DNA from: Clostridium felsineum DSM 794 | Lineage (GTDB): Bacteria > Bacillota > Clostridia > Clostridiales > Clostridiaceae | NCBI RefSeq assembly: GCF_002006355.2 | Contig: NZ_CP096980.1 | Location: 3,782,001-3,846,000, forward strand | DNA length: 64,000 nt | Direction: 5' to 3' | In this document: piece by piece, positions 34,662 to 44,069 of the stretch | Layout of the letters: every line of letters begins with the position of its first letter | Position numbering within the stretch: position 1 is the first letter of the stretch | Notes under the pieces: model-generated | Told to the model about the DNA's origin: nothing | Database searches by the model: none | The model's input: the letters and a program-made list of their open reading frames with translations, nothing else | Made by a program: the position numbers and the translations under genes

Positions 34662-35216
34662 TTGAGAAAAATAAATGCTATTTTAATTTCAGCACTAATT
34701 TTTCTTCTAATAGTACACAGTGGTATAGCTGTATTAAGTATGCTAAAAATAATACATTGTAAAGGAATCATTTATACACTAGGTAGTATTGCGGCTCTAC
34801 TTCTAATTTTCCACATAATAATAAGTCTAATACTTATGATTAATAATATGAGAAAAAAACCATCTATTAAGTTTTATTCAAATATAAATAAAGATACTGT
34901 TCTCCAAAACTTAACAGGAATATTGATTATTATATTAATTCCAGTGCATATATTTTTTAGTGAATTACAGCAGTTTTCTATTACACCACCATTAAATTTA
35001 CTTACTGCTATTCACGGAACTATAGAAATTATATTCATAACATTAATATGTATACATTTATGCATTGGTATACCTAAATTACTTATTACATATGGTAATC
35101 TTGCTGACTTGAAGAGTTATAGCCTATGTAAAAAATTTGTTTCAATAATTTCAATAGTAATATGGCTAATTTTTATATTCGGAATAATTATGTACTTTTT
35201 TATTCCACTATTATAA
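34662..35216 (+). CDS. frdC: Membrane-anchor cytochrome b-type subunit of a fumarate reductase
   Basis: A 184-residue protein with five hydrophobic helices and histidines near the membrane (His19, His52, His98, His118, His132), as expected for a haem-b anchor that handles menaquinone. It begins with TTG preceded by AGGAGGTGATTTT and ends 15 bases before the FrdA start. Sequence alone identifies it weakly. The operon position and His pattern make the case. A haem-free anchor cannot be excluded. Confidence 0.65.
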   Translation: MRKINAILISALIFLLIVHSGIAVLSMLKIIHCKGIIYTLGSIAALLLIFHIIISLILMINNMRKKPSIKFYSNINKDTVLQNLTGILIIILIPVHIFFSELQQFSITPPLNLLTAIHGTIEIIFITLICIHLCIGIPKLLITYGNLADLKSYSLCKKFVSIISIVIWLIFIFGIIMYFFIPLL

Positions 35217-35231
35217 AACTTGGAGGTAATT

Positions 35232-36899
35232 ATGAATAAAATATTGGTTATCGGCTCTGGACTTGCGGGCTTATCAGCTGCTGTAAAAAGTGCAGAACTA
35301 GAGCAAGAGGTTATACTTGCAGCTCCCTCTCCATCTGAACGTTCACAATCTGTTATGGCCATGGGAGGAATAAATGCTGCTTTAAATACAAAAGGGCAAA
35401 ATGATTCAATAGAAGAACATTATAAGGACACAATTGCTGGAGGAAATGGATTAAATGATCCTAGTGCAGTAAAAAAACTTACTCTTGATGCTCCAAAAAT
35501 TTTAAAATGGCTTGATTCTCTTGGCACTAGCTTTACAAGAGATGAGAATGGCAGTATTGATTTAAGATATTTTGGTGGACAAAAAAAAATGAGGACTGCA
35601 TATGCCGGTGCCCGTACTGGAAAACAATTAGTAACTGCTTTAGTAACAGAATGTAGAAAATACGAGGCACAAAATAAAATAACTAGGATGAATGGCTGGA
35701 GAATGCTTTCATTAATTTTAACTGAAGCAAAAGAATGTGCCGGTGCAATTCTTTTAAATGAAATTACAAATGAAATTAAAGCTATTAACTCAGATGTTGT
35801 TATTATGGCGACAGGTGGTCCTAATAAAGTATTTGGTAAGACAACTGGTTCTTGTCAGTGCGATGGTAGCGCTACTGGTTCAGCATTCCTTCAAGGAGTT
35901 GAATTAGGCAACCCTGAAATGGTTCAATATCATCCCACAACAATTAGCACACCTATAAAGAGAATGCTCATCACTGAAGCAGCAAGAGGACAGGGAGGTA
36001 GACTTTTTACTTTTAAAAATGGCAAACCCTGGTACTTTATGGAAGAATGGTATCCTGAAATGGGTGCATTAATGCCACGTGATGTTGTTTCAAGAAGTAT
36101 TTATAAAGTATGTAACGAAATGAAACTTGGAATAAATAATAAAAATGAAGTTTATCTTGATATAACACATCTTCCTAAAGATTTAATACTCACAAAATTA
36201 GATGAAGTAGTTGATGTTTGCATGAAATATTTAGAGCTTAATCCAACAAAAAAACCTATACCAGTATATCCTGGTGTACACTACTTTATGGGTGGAATAA
36301 GGACAAATGCAAACCACAATACGAATATACCGCGCCTATTTGCAGCTGGTGAATGTTCTTGTCAATATCACGGTGCAAACAGATTAGGCGGAAACTCAAC
36401 CTTAGGTGCTATTCACGGTGGCATAATATCTGCTATAGAAGCTTCAAAACTCAATAAAATCTCCACCTCTGAACAAAATACAGCATCAAAAAAATGTCTT
36501 TTAAGTGAACTTGAAATTTATTCAAAATGGAAAAATGAAAAATATAATGATAAATTATCTCTAAAAAAAATACAAAACTCAATTCAAGAAATAATGGTAA
36601 AGAGTATGGGAATATATCGCAAGAAAGAAGATTTAGAAAAAGCTGATACTGAACTCTTGAAGCTTTATAAAGAATCCTTATCTGTAGGAAAACAAGGCAC
36701 TTACTATGAATGTAGGAGTATTCCAAATACCATATTAGTCGCGCGCGCTATGATTAAAGGTGCCTTATCACGAAAAGAAAGTAGAGGTGCACATCAAAGA
36801 TTAGATTATACATCAAAAGATGATAAAAACTTCAAAAAAACCACCTGTGTCACCTACGAAAATAAAAATATAATGGTCAAGTTCAAAAACTTAATATAG
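35232..36899 (+). CDS. frdA: Fumarate reductase/succinate dehydrogenase-type flavoprotein
   Basis: A 555-residue FAD protein. It has an N-terminal GxGxxG (VIGSGLAGLSAA), an FAD-loop RSQSVMAMGGINAAL, and active-site elements TEAARGQGGRLF, VHYFMGGI and HGANRLGGNSTLGAIHGG. The last three supply the Arg and His that bind and protonate fumarate. At residue 39 Gln replaces the His that carries covalent FAD in most FRD/SDH flavoproteins. The start is the ATG at 35232, 5 bases after GGAGG. It should interconvert fumarate and succinate on the cytoplasmic side of the membrane with FrdB and FrdC. NadB is less likely because of the operon. Confidence 0.85.
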   Translation: MNKILVIGSGLAGLSAAVKSAELEQEVILAAPSPSERSQSVMAMGGINAALNTKGQNDSIEEHYKDTIAGGNGLNDPSAVKKLTLDAPKILKWLDSLGTSFTRDENGSIDLRYFGGQKKMRTAYAGARTGKQLVTALVTECRKYEAQNKITRMNGWRMLSLILTEAKECAGAILLNEITNEIKAINSDVVIMATGGPNKVFGKTTGSCQCDGSATGSAFLQGVELGNPEMVQYHPTTISTPIKRMLITEAARGQGGRLFTFKNGKPWYFMEEWYPEMGALMPRDVVSRSIYKVCNEMKLGINNKNEVYLDITHLPKDLILTKLDEVVDVCMKYLELNPTKKPIPVYPGVHYFMGGIRTNANHNTNIPRLFAAGECSCQYHGANRLGGNSTLGAIHGGIISAIEASKLNKISTSEQNTASKKCLLSELEIYSKWKNEKYNDKLSLKKIQNSIQEIMVKSMGIYRKKEDLEKADTELLKLYKESLSVGKQGTYYECRSIPNTILVARAMIKGALSRKESRGAHQRLDYTSKDDKNFKKTTCVTYENKNIMVKFKNLI

Positions 36900-36915
36900 T
36901 AGAAAGGAGTATTAT

Positions 36916-37650
36916 ATGAAAAGCTTAAAAATAATTATACTAAGGCAAAAAACAAAAGTTAGTGAACCATATCTCCAAAGTTTTTATTATCAAGGAAATC
37001 TACATATACCTGTAACAACTTTGTTAGAAAAATTAAATAGTAACGAGCCACTAATCGATGCTGAAGGAAATGAAGCTGACTATATACATTTTGAATGTAG
37101 TTGTGAACAAGGTTTATGCGGAAGCTGTTCTATGGTTATTAATGGAACTCCTTCTCTAGCCTGTCAAGTATTTTGTGATAACATTATTGATGAAAATAAT
37201 ACTATTAAAATAGAACCTTTAAGTAAATTCCCCGTTATTTGTGACTTAATAGTTGATAGGCAGGAAATGTTTAACACAATGAAAGAAATGGAGCTTTGGT
37301 TGACTTCTTTAGCTAAAGTTAACCCTGATAAAGTCCCCTTTCAGTATGATGTATCACAATGCCTAATGTGTGGATTATGTTTAGAAGCATGTCCGAATTA
37401 TGCCAAAGGTGATTTTTTTGCAGGCGCACCTGCTGCTGTAGCTTCAATAAAAATGATTGAACAAGAGCAAGATCTTAATCACAAAACTTTCATAAAAAAA
37501 ATCTATAAGAAAAAAGTTTTCAATGGTTGTTCTAAAGCTCTTGCTTGCCAGAACATTTGTCCCATGAAGATACCAACTCAAATTGCTATGTCTAAAATGA
37601 ATAAATTATCTGTATGGAAAATGTGGCAATTATTTAGTAAAGACAAATAA
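36916..37650 (+). CDS. frdB: Fumarate reductase/succinate dehydrogenase-type iron-sulfur subunit
   Basis: A 244-residue electron-transfer subunit. A [2Fe-2S] site is in CSCEQGLCGSCSMVINGTPSLAC. A [4Fe-4S] site, CLMCGLCLEACP, and a third cluster site, CSKALACQNICP, follow. This is the standard three-cluster plan of FrdB/SdhB. It passes electrons between menaquinol in the anchor and FAD in FrdA. AAAGGAG lies before the ATG, 16 bases after frdA. Confidence 0.9.
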   Translation: MKSLKIIILRQKTKVSEPYLQSFYYQGNLHIPVTTLLEKLNSNEPLIDAEGNEADYIHFECSCEQGLCGSCSMVINGTPSLACQVFCDNIIDENNTIKIEPLSKFPVICDLIVDRQEMFNTMKEMELWLTSLAKVNPDKVPFQYDVSQCLMCGLCLEACPNYAKGDFFAGAPAAVASIKMIEQEQDLNHKTFIKKIYKKKVFNGCSKALACQNICPMKIPTQIAMSKMNKLSVWKMWQLFSKDK

Positions 37651-37676
37651 CAGAGGGCTATTCCTCTGCTATTTGT
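37643..37676. terminator. Hairpin over convergent stops of frdB and the dehydrogenase gene
   Basis: ACAAATA and CAGAGG pair with CCTCTG and TATTTGT, with single-base bulges. It covers both stop codons and lacks a clean T-run, so it is a weak terminator candidate. Confidence 0.4.
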
Positions 37677-38655
37677 TATCTTCAGGAAATACAATACCAC
37701 TTTTATTTCTAGCAATTGTTTGAACTTCACTAACTGTAAGACTATGCTCTAACATTTTGTAGCAACTTTTAAAATCATTATTTTTAACCATATCTACAAA
37801 TTCAATAAATTCATTAACCATACGATGGTCATAATTATTTTCATTTATTAAAGACTCCGTTCCATCATTCATCATTAACTGAAAGCCCTCACAGACATTT
37901 GCTGGAGTATCTTGATATATGCATCCCTTGTCTCCTTGAATATTATTTGCAATAGGTGCCCTGCAGTCCTTAGCTCCAATACACACACACTTAAAAGTTT
38001 CATATTCTAATATCAATACTCCTGATGTATCTATTCCTTTTTCAATATTTGGGTAATATTCAACATTTTTAGGTTTTCCAAATAGTCCAACTACATAGTG
38101 AATGTTGTAAATATTCAAATCCATCAGTGCACCACCAGAAAATTTAGGATCGAAGGCTGGCAATACCTTACCTTCTTTAAAACCATTGTACCTACTAGAA
38201 TATTGAGAATAATTGCATTGAACAATCTTTATATTCCCTAGTTTTTTAACAAGCTCTTTAATTTTTCTATAGTTTGGAAGATATTGATTAGTAATTGCCT
38301 CAAATATAAACAATTTTTTTTCTTTAGCTAAATTAGCCAATTCTACGGCTTCTTTATAATTTGTAGTAATAGGCTTTTCTATAATAATATTTTTATTTGC
38401 ATAAAGTGCTTTCCTTGCAAATTCGAAGTGCAAATTATTAGGAAGCGCAATATATAGGGTATCCGCTTCACTACTTAATACCTCTTGATAATCGTAATAG
38501 ATATTTTTTATTCCATATTCTCTTTTTAACTCCTCCATGTTTTCCCTATTGCTTTCTCTACCGAAAATAGAATCCAAATCTAAATCTTTTATATGTGATT
38601 TAATACTTAAAAAATCCTTTACAATCATTCCAGCACCTATTATAGCTAATTTCAC
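37669..38655 (-). CDS. Gfo/Idh/MocA-family oxidoreductase (third of three)
   Basis: A 328-residue NAD(P)-dependent sugar or sugar-derivative dehydrogenase. It has an N-terminal Rossmann fold (MKLAIIGAG) with the conserved catalytic-site EKP (IIIEKPITTN). The C-terminal alpha/beta domain has 'GGALMDLNIYNIHYV'. Its start overlaps the rpiA stop by 4 bases. It is the last gene of a PRD-regulator, dehydrogenase, dehydrogenase, rpiA, dehydrogenase cluster. Substrate unknown. Confidence 0.85.
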   Translation of the reverse strand: MKLAIIGAGMIVKDFLSIKSHIKDLDLDSIFGRESNRENMEELKREYGIKNIYYDYQEVLSSEADTLYIALPNNLHFEFARKALYANKNIIIEKPITTNYKEAVELANLAKEKKLFIFEAITNQYLPNYRKIKELVKKLGNIKIVQCNYSQYSSRYNGFKEGKVLPAFDPKFSGGALMDLNIYNIHYVVGLFGKPKNVEYYPNIEKGIDTSGVLILEYETFKCVCIGAKDCRAPIANNIQGDKGCIYQDTPANVCEGFQLMMNDGTESLINENNYDHRMVNEFIEFVDMVKNNDFKSCYKMLEHSLTVSEVQTIARNKSGIVFPEDNK

Positions 38656-39338
38656 TTTACATCACCTCTACTTATAACTTTTACTCCATCATAAGCTGCC
38701 AAAATCAACTTAGTAACCTCTGTTGTAAATATAGATGTTTCGATAACTCCTGTAATATTTTTCAAATCAAAATTTAACTTTTTAAAATCATCTATATTTT
38801 CAAATTTTACGTCTAACAATAGGTTTCCATCCTCAGTAATTAAATATCCATCCTTATTATTACTAGTTCTAACTGAAAATTCACCACCTAATTCACTTAC
38901 ACTCCTACATACATATTTCAGTGAATCTTTTACTATTTCCAATGCTACAGGGAATTTAAAGGTCAATTTCTTTTTTAATTTGCTTTTATCTATAAGAAGT
39001 ATATATTCCTTAGCCATAGCACCAACTATTTTTTCTTTTGTAAAAACACCACCGGCACCTTTTGATGCATAAAAATCCTCATCTACTTCACAGCAGCCAT
39101 CAAAAGCAACATCTACTTTATCTACTAAACATGCTTCAACCACTTCTATTCCATATTTAAAACAAAGCTTTCTTGTGTTATCAGATGGTGTTACCACTTT
39201 AATTTTTAAATTTTCCTTACTTATAAGTTCAATTAAACAAGCAATATTTCTTCCTGCCCCTAACCCAACTATAAAATTGTTTTTAATATATTCCACAGCC
39301 TTTTTAGCACATAACTTTCTTAAAATTTCTTCATCCAC
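38652..39338 (-). CDS. rpiA: Ribose-5-phosphate isomerase A
   Basis: About 228 residues. RpiA motifs include FIVGLGAGRN, DVAFDGCCEVDEDF (Asp pair at the active site) and ASKGAGGVFTKEKIV (catalytic Glu and Lys). It interconverts ribose-5-P and ribulose-5-P in the cytoplasm. I favour the GTG at 39338, 7 bases after GAGGG. An ATG two codons earlier is almost touching the site. Its location between sugar dehydrogenase genes suggests a catabolic, inducible copy. Confidence 0.88.
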   Translation of the reverse strand: MDEEILRKLCAKKAVEYIKNNFIVGLGAGRNIACLIELISKENLKIKVVTPSDNTRKLCFKYGIEVVEACLVDKVDVAFDGCCEVDEDFYASKGAGGVFTKEKIVGAMAKEYILLIDKSKLKKKLTFKFPVALEIVKDSLKYVCRSVSELGGEFSVRTSNNKDGYLITEDGNLLLDVKFENIDDFKKLNFDLKNITGVIETSIFTTEVTKLILAAYDGVKVISRGDVK

Positions 39339-39357
39339 CGTCATTCCCTCACATTTT

Positions 39358-40374
39358 CTATTTTAAATCCTTTATCCCTGTTTCTAATATTTCCATCTGT
39401 AGTAATATCTCATCATCAGTTATAGTTTTATTTTTACCATTTATAATAGCTTCATATAAATCATCATATACTCTTCCGTAGTCACCATTTACAGACTTAA
39501 CTTTTTCTTCATGCATATCTCCAGCATCATCTATATATGTGAGAACTCCATAATGCTCAAAGTTATCAACACCAAAGTCTTTATTATTGGGCATATAAAA
39601 TAACTTTAAATGCTCTTCTTGCCTATCCTTTTTCTCTTTAATAAATGAACCCTTTTTACCATAAACAACAAAACTAGGTCTTTCTTTAATTCTAAAATAG
39701 CTTGATTTAACAGATATTTTTAATACTCCATAATATAAATCTAAATCAAAGTAATCATTCATTCTTCCAGTCCCTAAAAGCTGTCTTACATCATAATGTA
39801 TATTATCTGGCTTTCCAAAATAACTAATAACCTGATCTAAAGTATGACACGCGTGACCATATAAATACGATGAATGTGGATTAAAATTATTAATAGACTC
39901 TGGAACTTCTGGTCTGTAATAATCAAAATGCATTTCTATTTCTAATAATTCTCCTAATTTTCCAGACTCAATAACCTTTTGAACCGTTAAAAAATCACTA
40001 TCAAAACGTCTATTTTGATAAGGCTGTACAATCAAGCCTTTTTCCTTTGCTAATTTAAATACTTCTTTTGCCTGACTTAAATTTTCCATAAAAGGTTTTT
40101 CTACTAAACAATGTTTGCCATGTTCTAATACTTTTTTTGCATACTCATAATGACTGTTATGCAGCGTGCATACAACTATTAATTGTATTTCATCATCGTT
40201 TAGTAATTCATCTATATTTGATGTATACTTTACACCTTCTATTCTCTTCCATTTTTCATGGTCTGGATTTCTCTGATAAATAGTTTTAACCTTAATATTA
40301 TTTCTTTGAAGCACAAATGGTAGATGATATCTATTAGTACTCTTTCCATTTCCTATATAACCAATTGTAAGCAT
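39358..40374 (-). CDS. Gfo/Idh/MocA-family oxidoreductase (second of three)
   Basis: A 338-residue dehydrogenase with a slightly altered N-terminal nucleotide loop (IGYIGNGKSTNRYHLP), a conserved CLVEKPFMEN and a longer C-terminal domain ending in 'GRVYDDLYEAI'. This variant resembles YvaA/scyllo-inositol dehydrogenase-like or YdgJ-type proteins. GGAGGAG precedes the ATG. It lies 20 bases after the first dehydrogenase gene. Substrate unknown. Confidence 0.85.
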   Translation of the reverse strand: MLTIGYIGNGKSTNRYHLPFVLQRNNIKVKTIYQRNPDHEKWKRIEGVKYTSNIDELLNDDEIQLIVVCTLHNSHYEYAKKVLEHGKHCLVEKPFMENLSQAKEVFKLAKEKGLIVQPYQNRRFDSDFLTVQKVIESGKLGELLEIEMHFDYYRPEVPESINNFNPHSSYLYGHACHTLDQVISYFGKPDNIHYDVRQLLGTGRMNDYFDLDLYYGVLKISVKSSYFRIKERPSFVVYGKKGSFIKEKKDRQEEHLKLFYMPNNKDFGVDNFEHYGVLTYIDDAGDMHEEKVKSVNGDYGRVYDDLYEAIINGKNKTITDDEILLQMEILETGIKDLK

Positions 40375-40394
40375 AATTCTCCTCCATATTTAAA

Positions 40395-41357
40395 TTATTT
40401 ATTATTTCTTATTCTATCTATAATTTCCATTATATCTATGGAATCCTTAAAGCTCATAATTTCGCTTTGAAGCTTTCCTTCTTCTATACACTTTACTACC
40501 TCTTTAATCTGATATTCAAATCCATTTATTTCAAATGGCAGTTCTAATTTTTCTTCTTTTCCATCAATACAAATATAAGCTTCAGTTGCATTTGAAAATC
40601 TAACTACACGAATTCTACCCTTTGTTCCAATAATGTCAGCTTCACGAGTAGTATCAAGGTTTATAGCTGCATAAAGTTGTGCTTGTATTCCATTTTTATA
40701 TCCTAAATTTATTGAAACACATTCATCTACTCCTGTTTTTCCTATATAAAAGTTACTTTTAATACTTTCAGGATAATTACCCAAAATAAATGCACTATAG
40801 GATACTGTATAAATCCCTACATCAAGGAGTGCACCTCCACCTAAGTCCTTATCAAACAATCTACTTTCTCTGTCAAAAGGAGCCGTAAATCCGAAGTCTG
40901 CTTTAAGTAAACGTACTTCTCCTATTCTACCTTCTGAAATAATTTCTTTAACTTTTTTATTAATTGGTAAAAATCTAGTTTTCATAGCCTCCATAAAAAA
41001 CACTTTTTCTTCTTTAGCCACATCTATTATTTCACTAATTTCATTTTTATTTATGGTAACAGGTTTTTCACACAATACTGCTTTACCACTTCTAAGACAT
41101 AATATAGATACCTTTTTATGTAATGTATTTGGTAGAGCAATATATACTGCATCAACTTTTTTATCTTCAATAAGCTTTTCATAGCTTTCATAACATTTTT
41201 CTGGTGGTACCCCATAGACTTTTCCAAATGCTTCAGATTTTTCTTTACTTCTTGCTGCAACCGCTTCAATTTCTACTGAATCCATAGCCCTAATTGTCTT
41301 TGCAAACTTGCCTGCAATATTTCCTAGTCCTATTATTCCCCACTTTATCTTTCCCAT
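40395..41357 (-). CDS. Gfo/Idh/MocA-family oxidoreductase (first of three)
   Basis: A 320-residue dehydrogenase with GIIGLGNIAGKFA, VLCEKPVTIN and 'GGGALLDVGIYTVSYS', close to the dimeric dihydrodiol/trans-dehydrogenase-like subgroup. It is the first gene after the PRD regulator, with AAGGAGGGG before its ATG. All three dehydrogenases in the cluster are clearly different from one another, so they probably catalyse successive steps and are not simple duplicates. Confidence 0.85.
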   Translation of the reverse strand: MGKIKWGIIGLGNIAGKFAKTIRAMDSVEIEAVAARSKEKSEAFGKVYGVPPEKCYESYEKLIEDKKVDAVYIALPNTLHKKVSILCLRSGKAVLCEKPVTINKNEISEIIDVAKEEKVFFMEAMKTRFLPINKKVKEIISEGRIGEVRLLKADFGFTAPFDRESRLFDKDLGGGALLDVGIYTVSYSAFILGNYPESIKSNFYIGKTGVDECVSINLGYKNGIQAQLYAAINLDTTREADIIGTKGRIRVVRFSNATEAYICIDGKEEKLELPFEINGFEYQIKEVVKCIEEGKLQSEIMSFKDSIDIMEIIDRIRNNK

Positions 41358-41458
41358 ATTACCCCTCCTTGACTATATTATAATAACTTTACTTCTATAA
41401 TCTCAAATCAAAATATTTCACCATAAAAAGTGAAAACAATTAATCCTATATTAAAAAG

Positions 41459-42940
41459 CTATAGAATTAATTGTTTATGTTCCTTAAAATATTCTGCTAT
41501 AGTGTTTATATCATTATCATAGAATTCAGGATTTATTCTAATAAAGGGGATATCTGTTAAATCTGCTATAGTTGAAGTTGTAATTATAAGTTCCACATTT
41601 TTAAGTTTTTCTTTATCTTCATACATAAATTCTTGATAATCATAACATCTAGCTATGTTTATTTTTTCTCCAAAATTATTTTTAATTTTATACTTTATGA
41701 AATCCACTATACTTTCATCATAATCACATACTATTATTGTTTTTAAACTATGACTTTTAAATCCACACATAACTACTAACTGAATAGTTATATATGCTAG
41801 ATCAATTGATTTCACCTCTAGATTAAATTTCCTTTTGATTATAGCTTTAATTTCAGCTGCCATTTTAAATTCTGCTTTATAATTTTTAGCTATATTTTTA
41901 TCTATCTTATTTGATATACAATGCCTATATTTTAACCTGTTTATCATTGGAGCTATATATAATAGAAGCTTACACTTATTATCCTTGTTATTTCTTAAAT
42001 CCATTCTAAATTTATCATATAAAACCTTTAAAAATTCATTTACTACATATATAGCTTCTTTGGTCTCTATATTTTTAATATCTGTTCCTGATATAAATTG
42101 CTTAGATTTAAAACAATTTTGCAAGTTAATCCATTCTGATTTAGATAGCTTATATCCAAATTTTTTCTCAATTTTATTTCTTATGCTAGCTATAACTCCA
42201 GTAAGCTCTCCCTCTATTTCCTTTAGCTCAACCCCCTGCTTTTGCCTATTAATTGCAACTAATAGCTCGTAACAAAATAGCTGATAACTGTGACCTGATA
42301 AATAATATCCCCACTTTTTTGTCTCATAATTTACTATATGATAAAGCTTTCTCGACTCTTCAATTACATTCTTACCATCAAATATGTAACTCCAGTACTT
42401 TGAAACAGTACTTATTTTAATTCTTATAGCTAAAATCCAACTAATAATATTTCTTTTTTCTATTTCATTAGCTTTAAGTGTTATCTCACCATTTAAAGGA
42501 TAACTTATTGATAACCTAAAATTTTCTTTCATCCATTTATTGATAGCTGTAATATCATTGTTTAAGGTAGCCTCAGATATATGAAGCCCTTCTAATAACT
42601 CTTCTTTTAAAATGTACTTTTTATCAATAAGATTGAACAATATATACACCTTACGTTCTATTGGATCACTAGGGTTTTCACGTATATACTCGTAATCTAT
42701 TACCGACCTAATAACATTATTTTTCTTTAAAGTATCCTTATCCACCTTATTCAAAAAGTATCCTTTTTTTATACTAGACTCTACCTTGACATTATATTTT
42801 TCTAATAAATTATTAATGTTTTTAATATCACTTCTTATTGTCCTTACTGTTACATTACAAATTCTAGCTAATTCCCCTCCTACAATTCCTTCTTCAGCAT
42901 TAAAAATTAAGTTCAAAATGTCCCTATGCCTTCGATTCAA
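41459..42940 (-). CDS. PRD-containing transcriptional regulator (MtlR/LicR type)
   Basis: A 493-residue DNA-binding activator. It has an N-terminal HTH_11 (about 5-60) and a Mga/second HTH (about 95-155, 'LKEELLEGLHISEATLNNDITAIN'). A PRD-like helical region follows (about 180-400). The C-terminal EIIB-Gat-like domain (about 405-493) has Cys in TIIVCDYDESIVD at the phosphorylation position. Such regulators sense PTS activity through phosphorylation. It lies 101 bases upstream of, and on the same strand as, the dehydrogenase/rpiA genes, so it is the likely local regulator even though no PTS genes are present. Confidence 0.85.
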   Translation of the reverse strand: MNRRHRDILNLIFNAEEGIVGGELARICNVTVRTIRSDIKNINNLLEKYNVKVESSIKKGYFLNKVDKDTLKKNNVIRSVIDYEYIRENPSDPIERKVYILFNLIDKKYILKEELLEGLHISEATLNNDITAINKWMKENFRLSISYPLNGEITLKANEIEKRNIISWILAIRIKISTVSKYWSYIFDGKNVIEESRKLYHIVNYETKKWGYYLSGHSYQLFCYELLVAINRQKQGVELKEIEGELTGVIASIRNKIEKKFGYKLSKSEWINLQNCFKSKQFISGTDIKNIETKEAIYVVNEFLKVLYDKFRMDLRNNKDNKCKLLLYIAPMINRLKYRHCISNKIDKNIAKNYKAEFKMAAEIKAIIKRKFNLEVKSIDLAYITIQLVVMCGFKSHSLKTIIVCDYDESIVDFIKYKIKNNFGEKINIARCYDYQEFMYEDKEKLKNVELIITTSTIADLTDIPFIRINPEFYDNDINTIAEYFKEHKQLIL

Positions 42941-42974
42941 ATTTATACACCTACTTTACTCTAAATTTAAATCC

Positions 42975-43895
42975 TCATATAATATCCAAAAATTCTTCTT
43001 CATTCAAAAATTTTATACTCTGTCCCTTTTCTTTTAAAATTACAGCTTTTCTAAACTTATTACTCATTTCTTCTAATCTTAAACCCTTTATATTTTTCAT
43101 ATTAGAAACTAACATTGTAGTTTTTCTTGTAACTGAACTTCCTGTACTTCCACTGCATTTTCTAACTAATATCATAGCTTCATCTCTAGACATGGATTGT
43201 AATCTTCCAGTAAATACTACTACCTCTTTTTCTAATGCATTATATCTTAAATTTTCAAAAATGCTTTTTTTCTTATGAGAATATATTCTATTAGAGGTTT
43301 TCTTCACAATACCTTTTGTCTGTGATGGTGTGTATCCTTCTTTATCCACACTTCCAAGTGTTACTCCGACTAAACTAGCTAGTTTGTTTATATCATCACA
43401 CTTTAACTCTTCTTCTATATTAATTAGTATATTGCTACAAGCAAGAGCATCATATAAAGCATCATGGTGCTTAAACTCATACCCTAGAAAATTATTTACT
43501 GTATTTAATTTTACATTTTCTATGCCTTTATAAAAGTTCTTAGCAAGTTTCATAGTACAAATGTAACTAAACTTAGGTAACTCTATATTATAAAGCTCAG
43601 CACTCCTTCTTAAAACTGATATATCAAATGCTGCATTGTGTGCTACTATTAAACTCTCATTAAAATAGTGCTTAATCTTATTCCACACCTCATCAAACTC
43701 TGGTTCATTTTCAACCATTGCAGGTCTTATTCCATGAATTCCAATATTAATGGGCATAAATCTCATTTCCTTAGGTCTTATCAAATAATGAATTTTTTCT
43801 ACTACTTTATTATCCTTAACAACAACAATACCAATAGAACATGGACTATTTCTCTTTTCATTTGCAGTTTCAAAATCTATAGCTATAAAATTCAT
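42975..43895 (-). CDS. DnaQ-type 3'-5' exonuclease with BRCT domain
   Basis: About 306 residues. An N-terminal DEDDh exonuclease (about 1-165) shows FIAIDFETAN (Asp, Glu), IVAHNAAFDISVL (Asp) and HHDALYDALA (His, Asp). A linker and a C-terminal BRCT domain follow (about 225-306, 'VVVFTGRLQSMSRDEAMILV'). It resembles the DNA polymerase III epsilon-like/DinG-type exonucleases joined to BRCT found in Firmicutes. A DNA repair or proofreading role is likely. The start is the ATG at 43895, with GGAGG 5 bases upstream. The frame is open for 19 codons before it. Confidence 0.88.
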   Translation of the reverse strand: MNFIAIDFETANEKRNSPCSIGIVVVKDNKVVEKIHYLIRPKEMRFMPINIGIHGIRPAMVENEPEFDEVWNKIKHYFNESLIVAHNAAFDISVLRRSAELYNIELPKFSYICTMKLAKNFYKGIENVKLNTVNNFLGYEFKHHDALYDALACSNILINIEEELKCDDINKLASLVGVTLGSVDKEGYTPSQTKGIVKKTSNRIYSHKKKSIFENLRYNALEKEVVVFTGRLQSMSRDEAMILVRKCSGSTGSSVTRKTTMLVSNMKNIKGLRLEEMSNKFRKAVILKEKGQSIKFLNEEEFLDII

Positions 43896-44069
43896 TTTAT
43901 CCTCCATACATATAAATTTCATATGAAAATATAATAATATTTTACCATACAACTTATTTCAAGACTTTATCAATATTTTATTTATGATAAAATATCTTTA
44001 GAGTATTAAAATATTATCATCTTTCTTAACAATTATACATAATGTATTCATTCTACTAGGGGGAACCTA

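Noticed and set aside
35220..35231. TTG start four codons before frdA
   Set aside because: It lies in the ribosome binding site itself. The ATG at 35232 has proper spacing.
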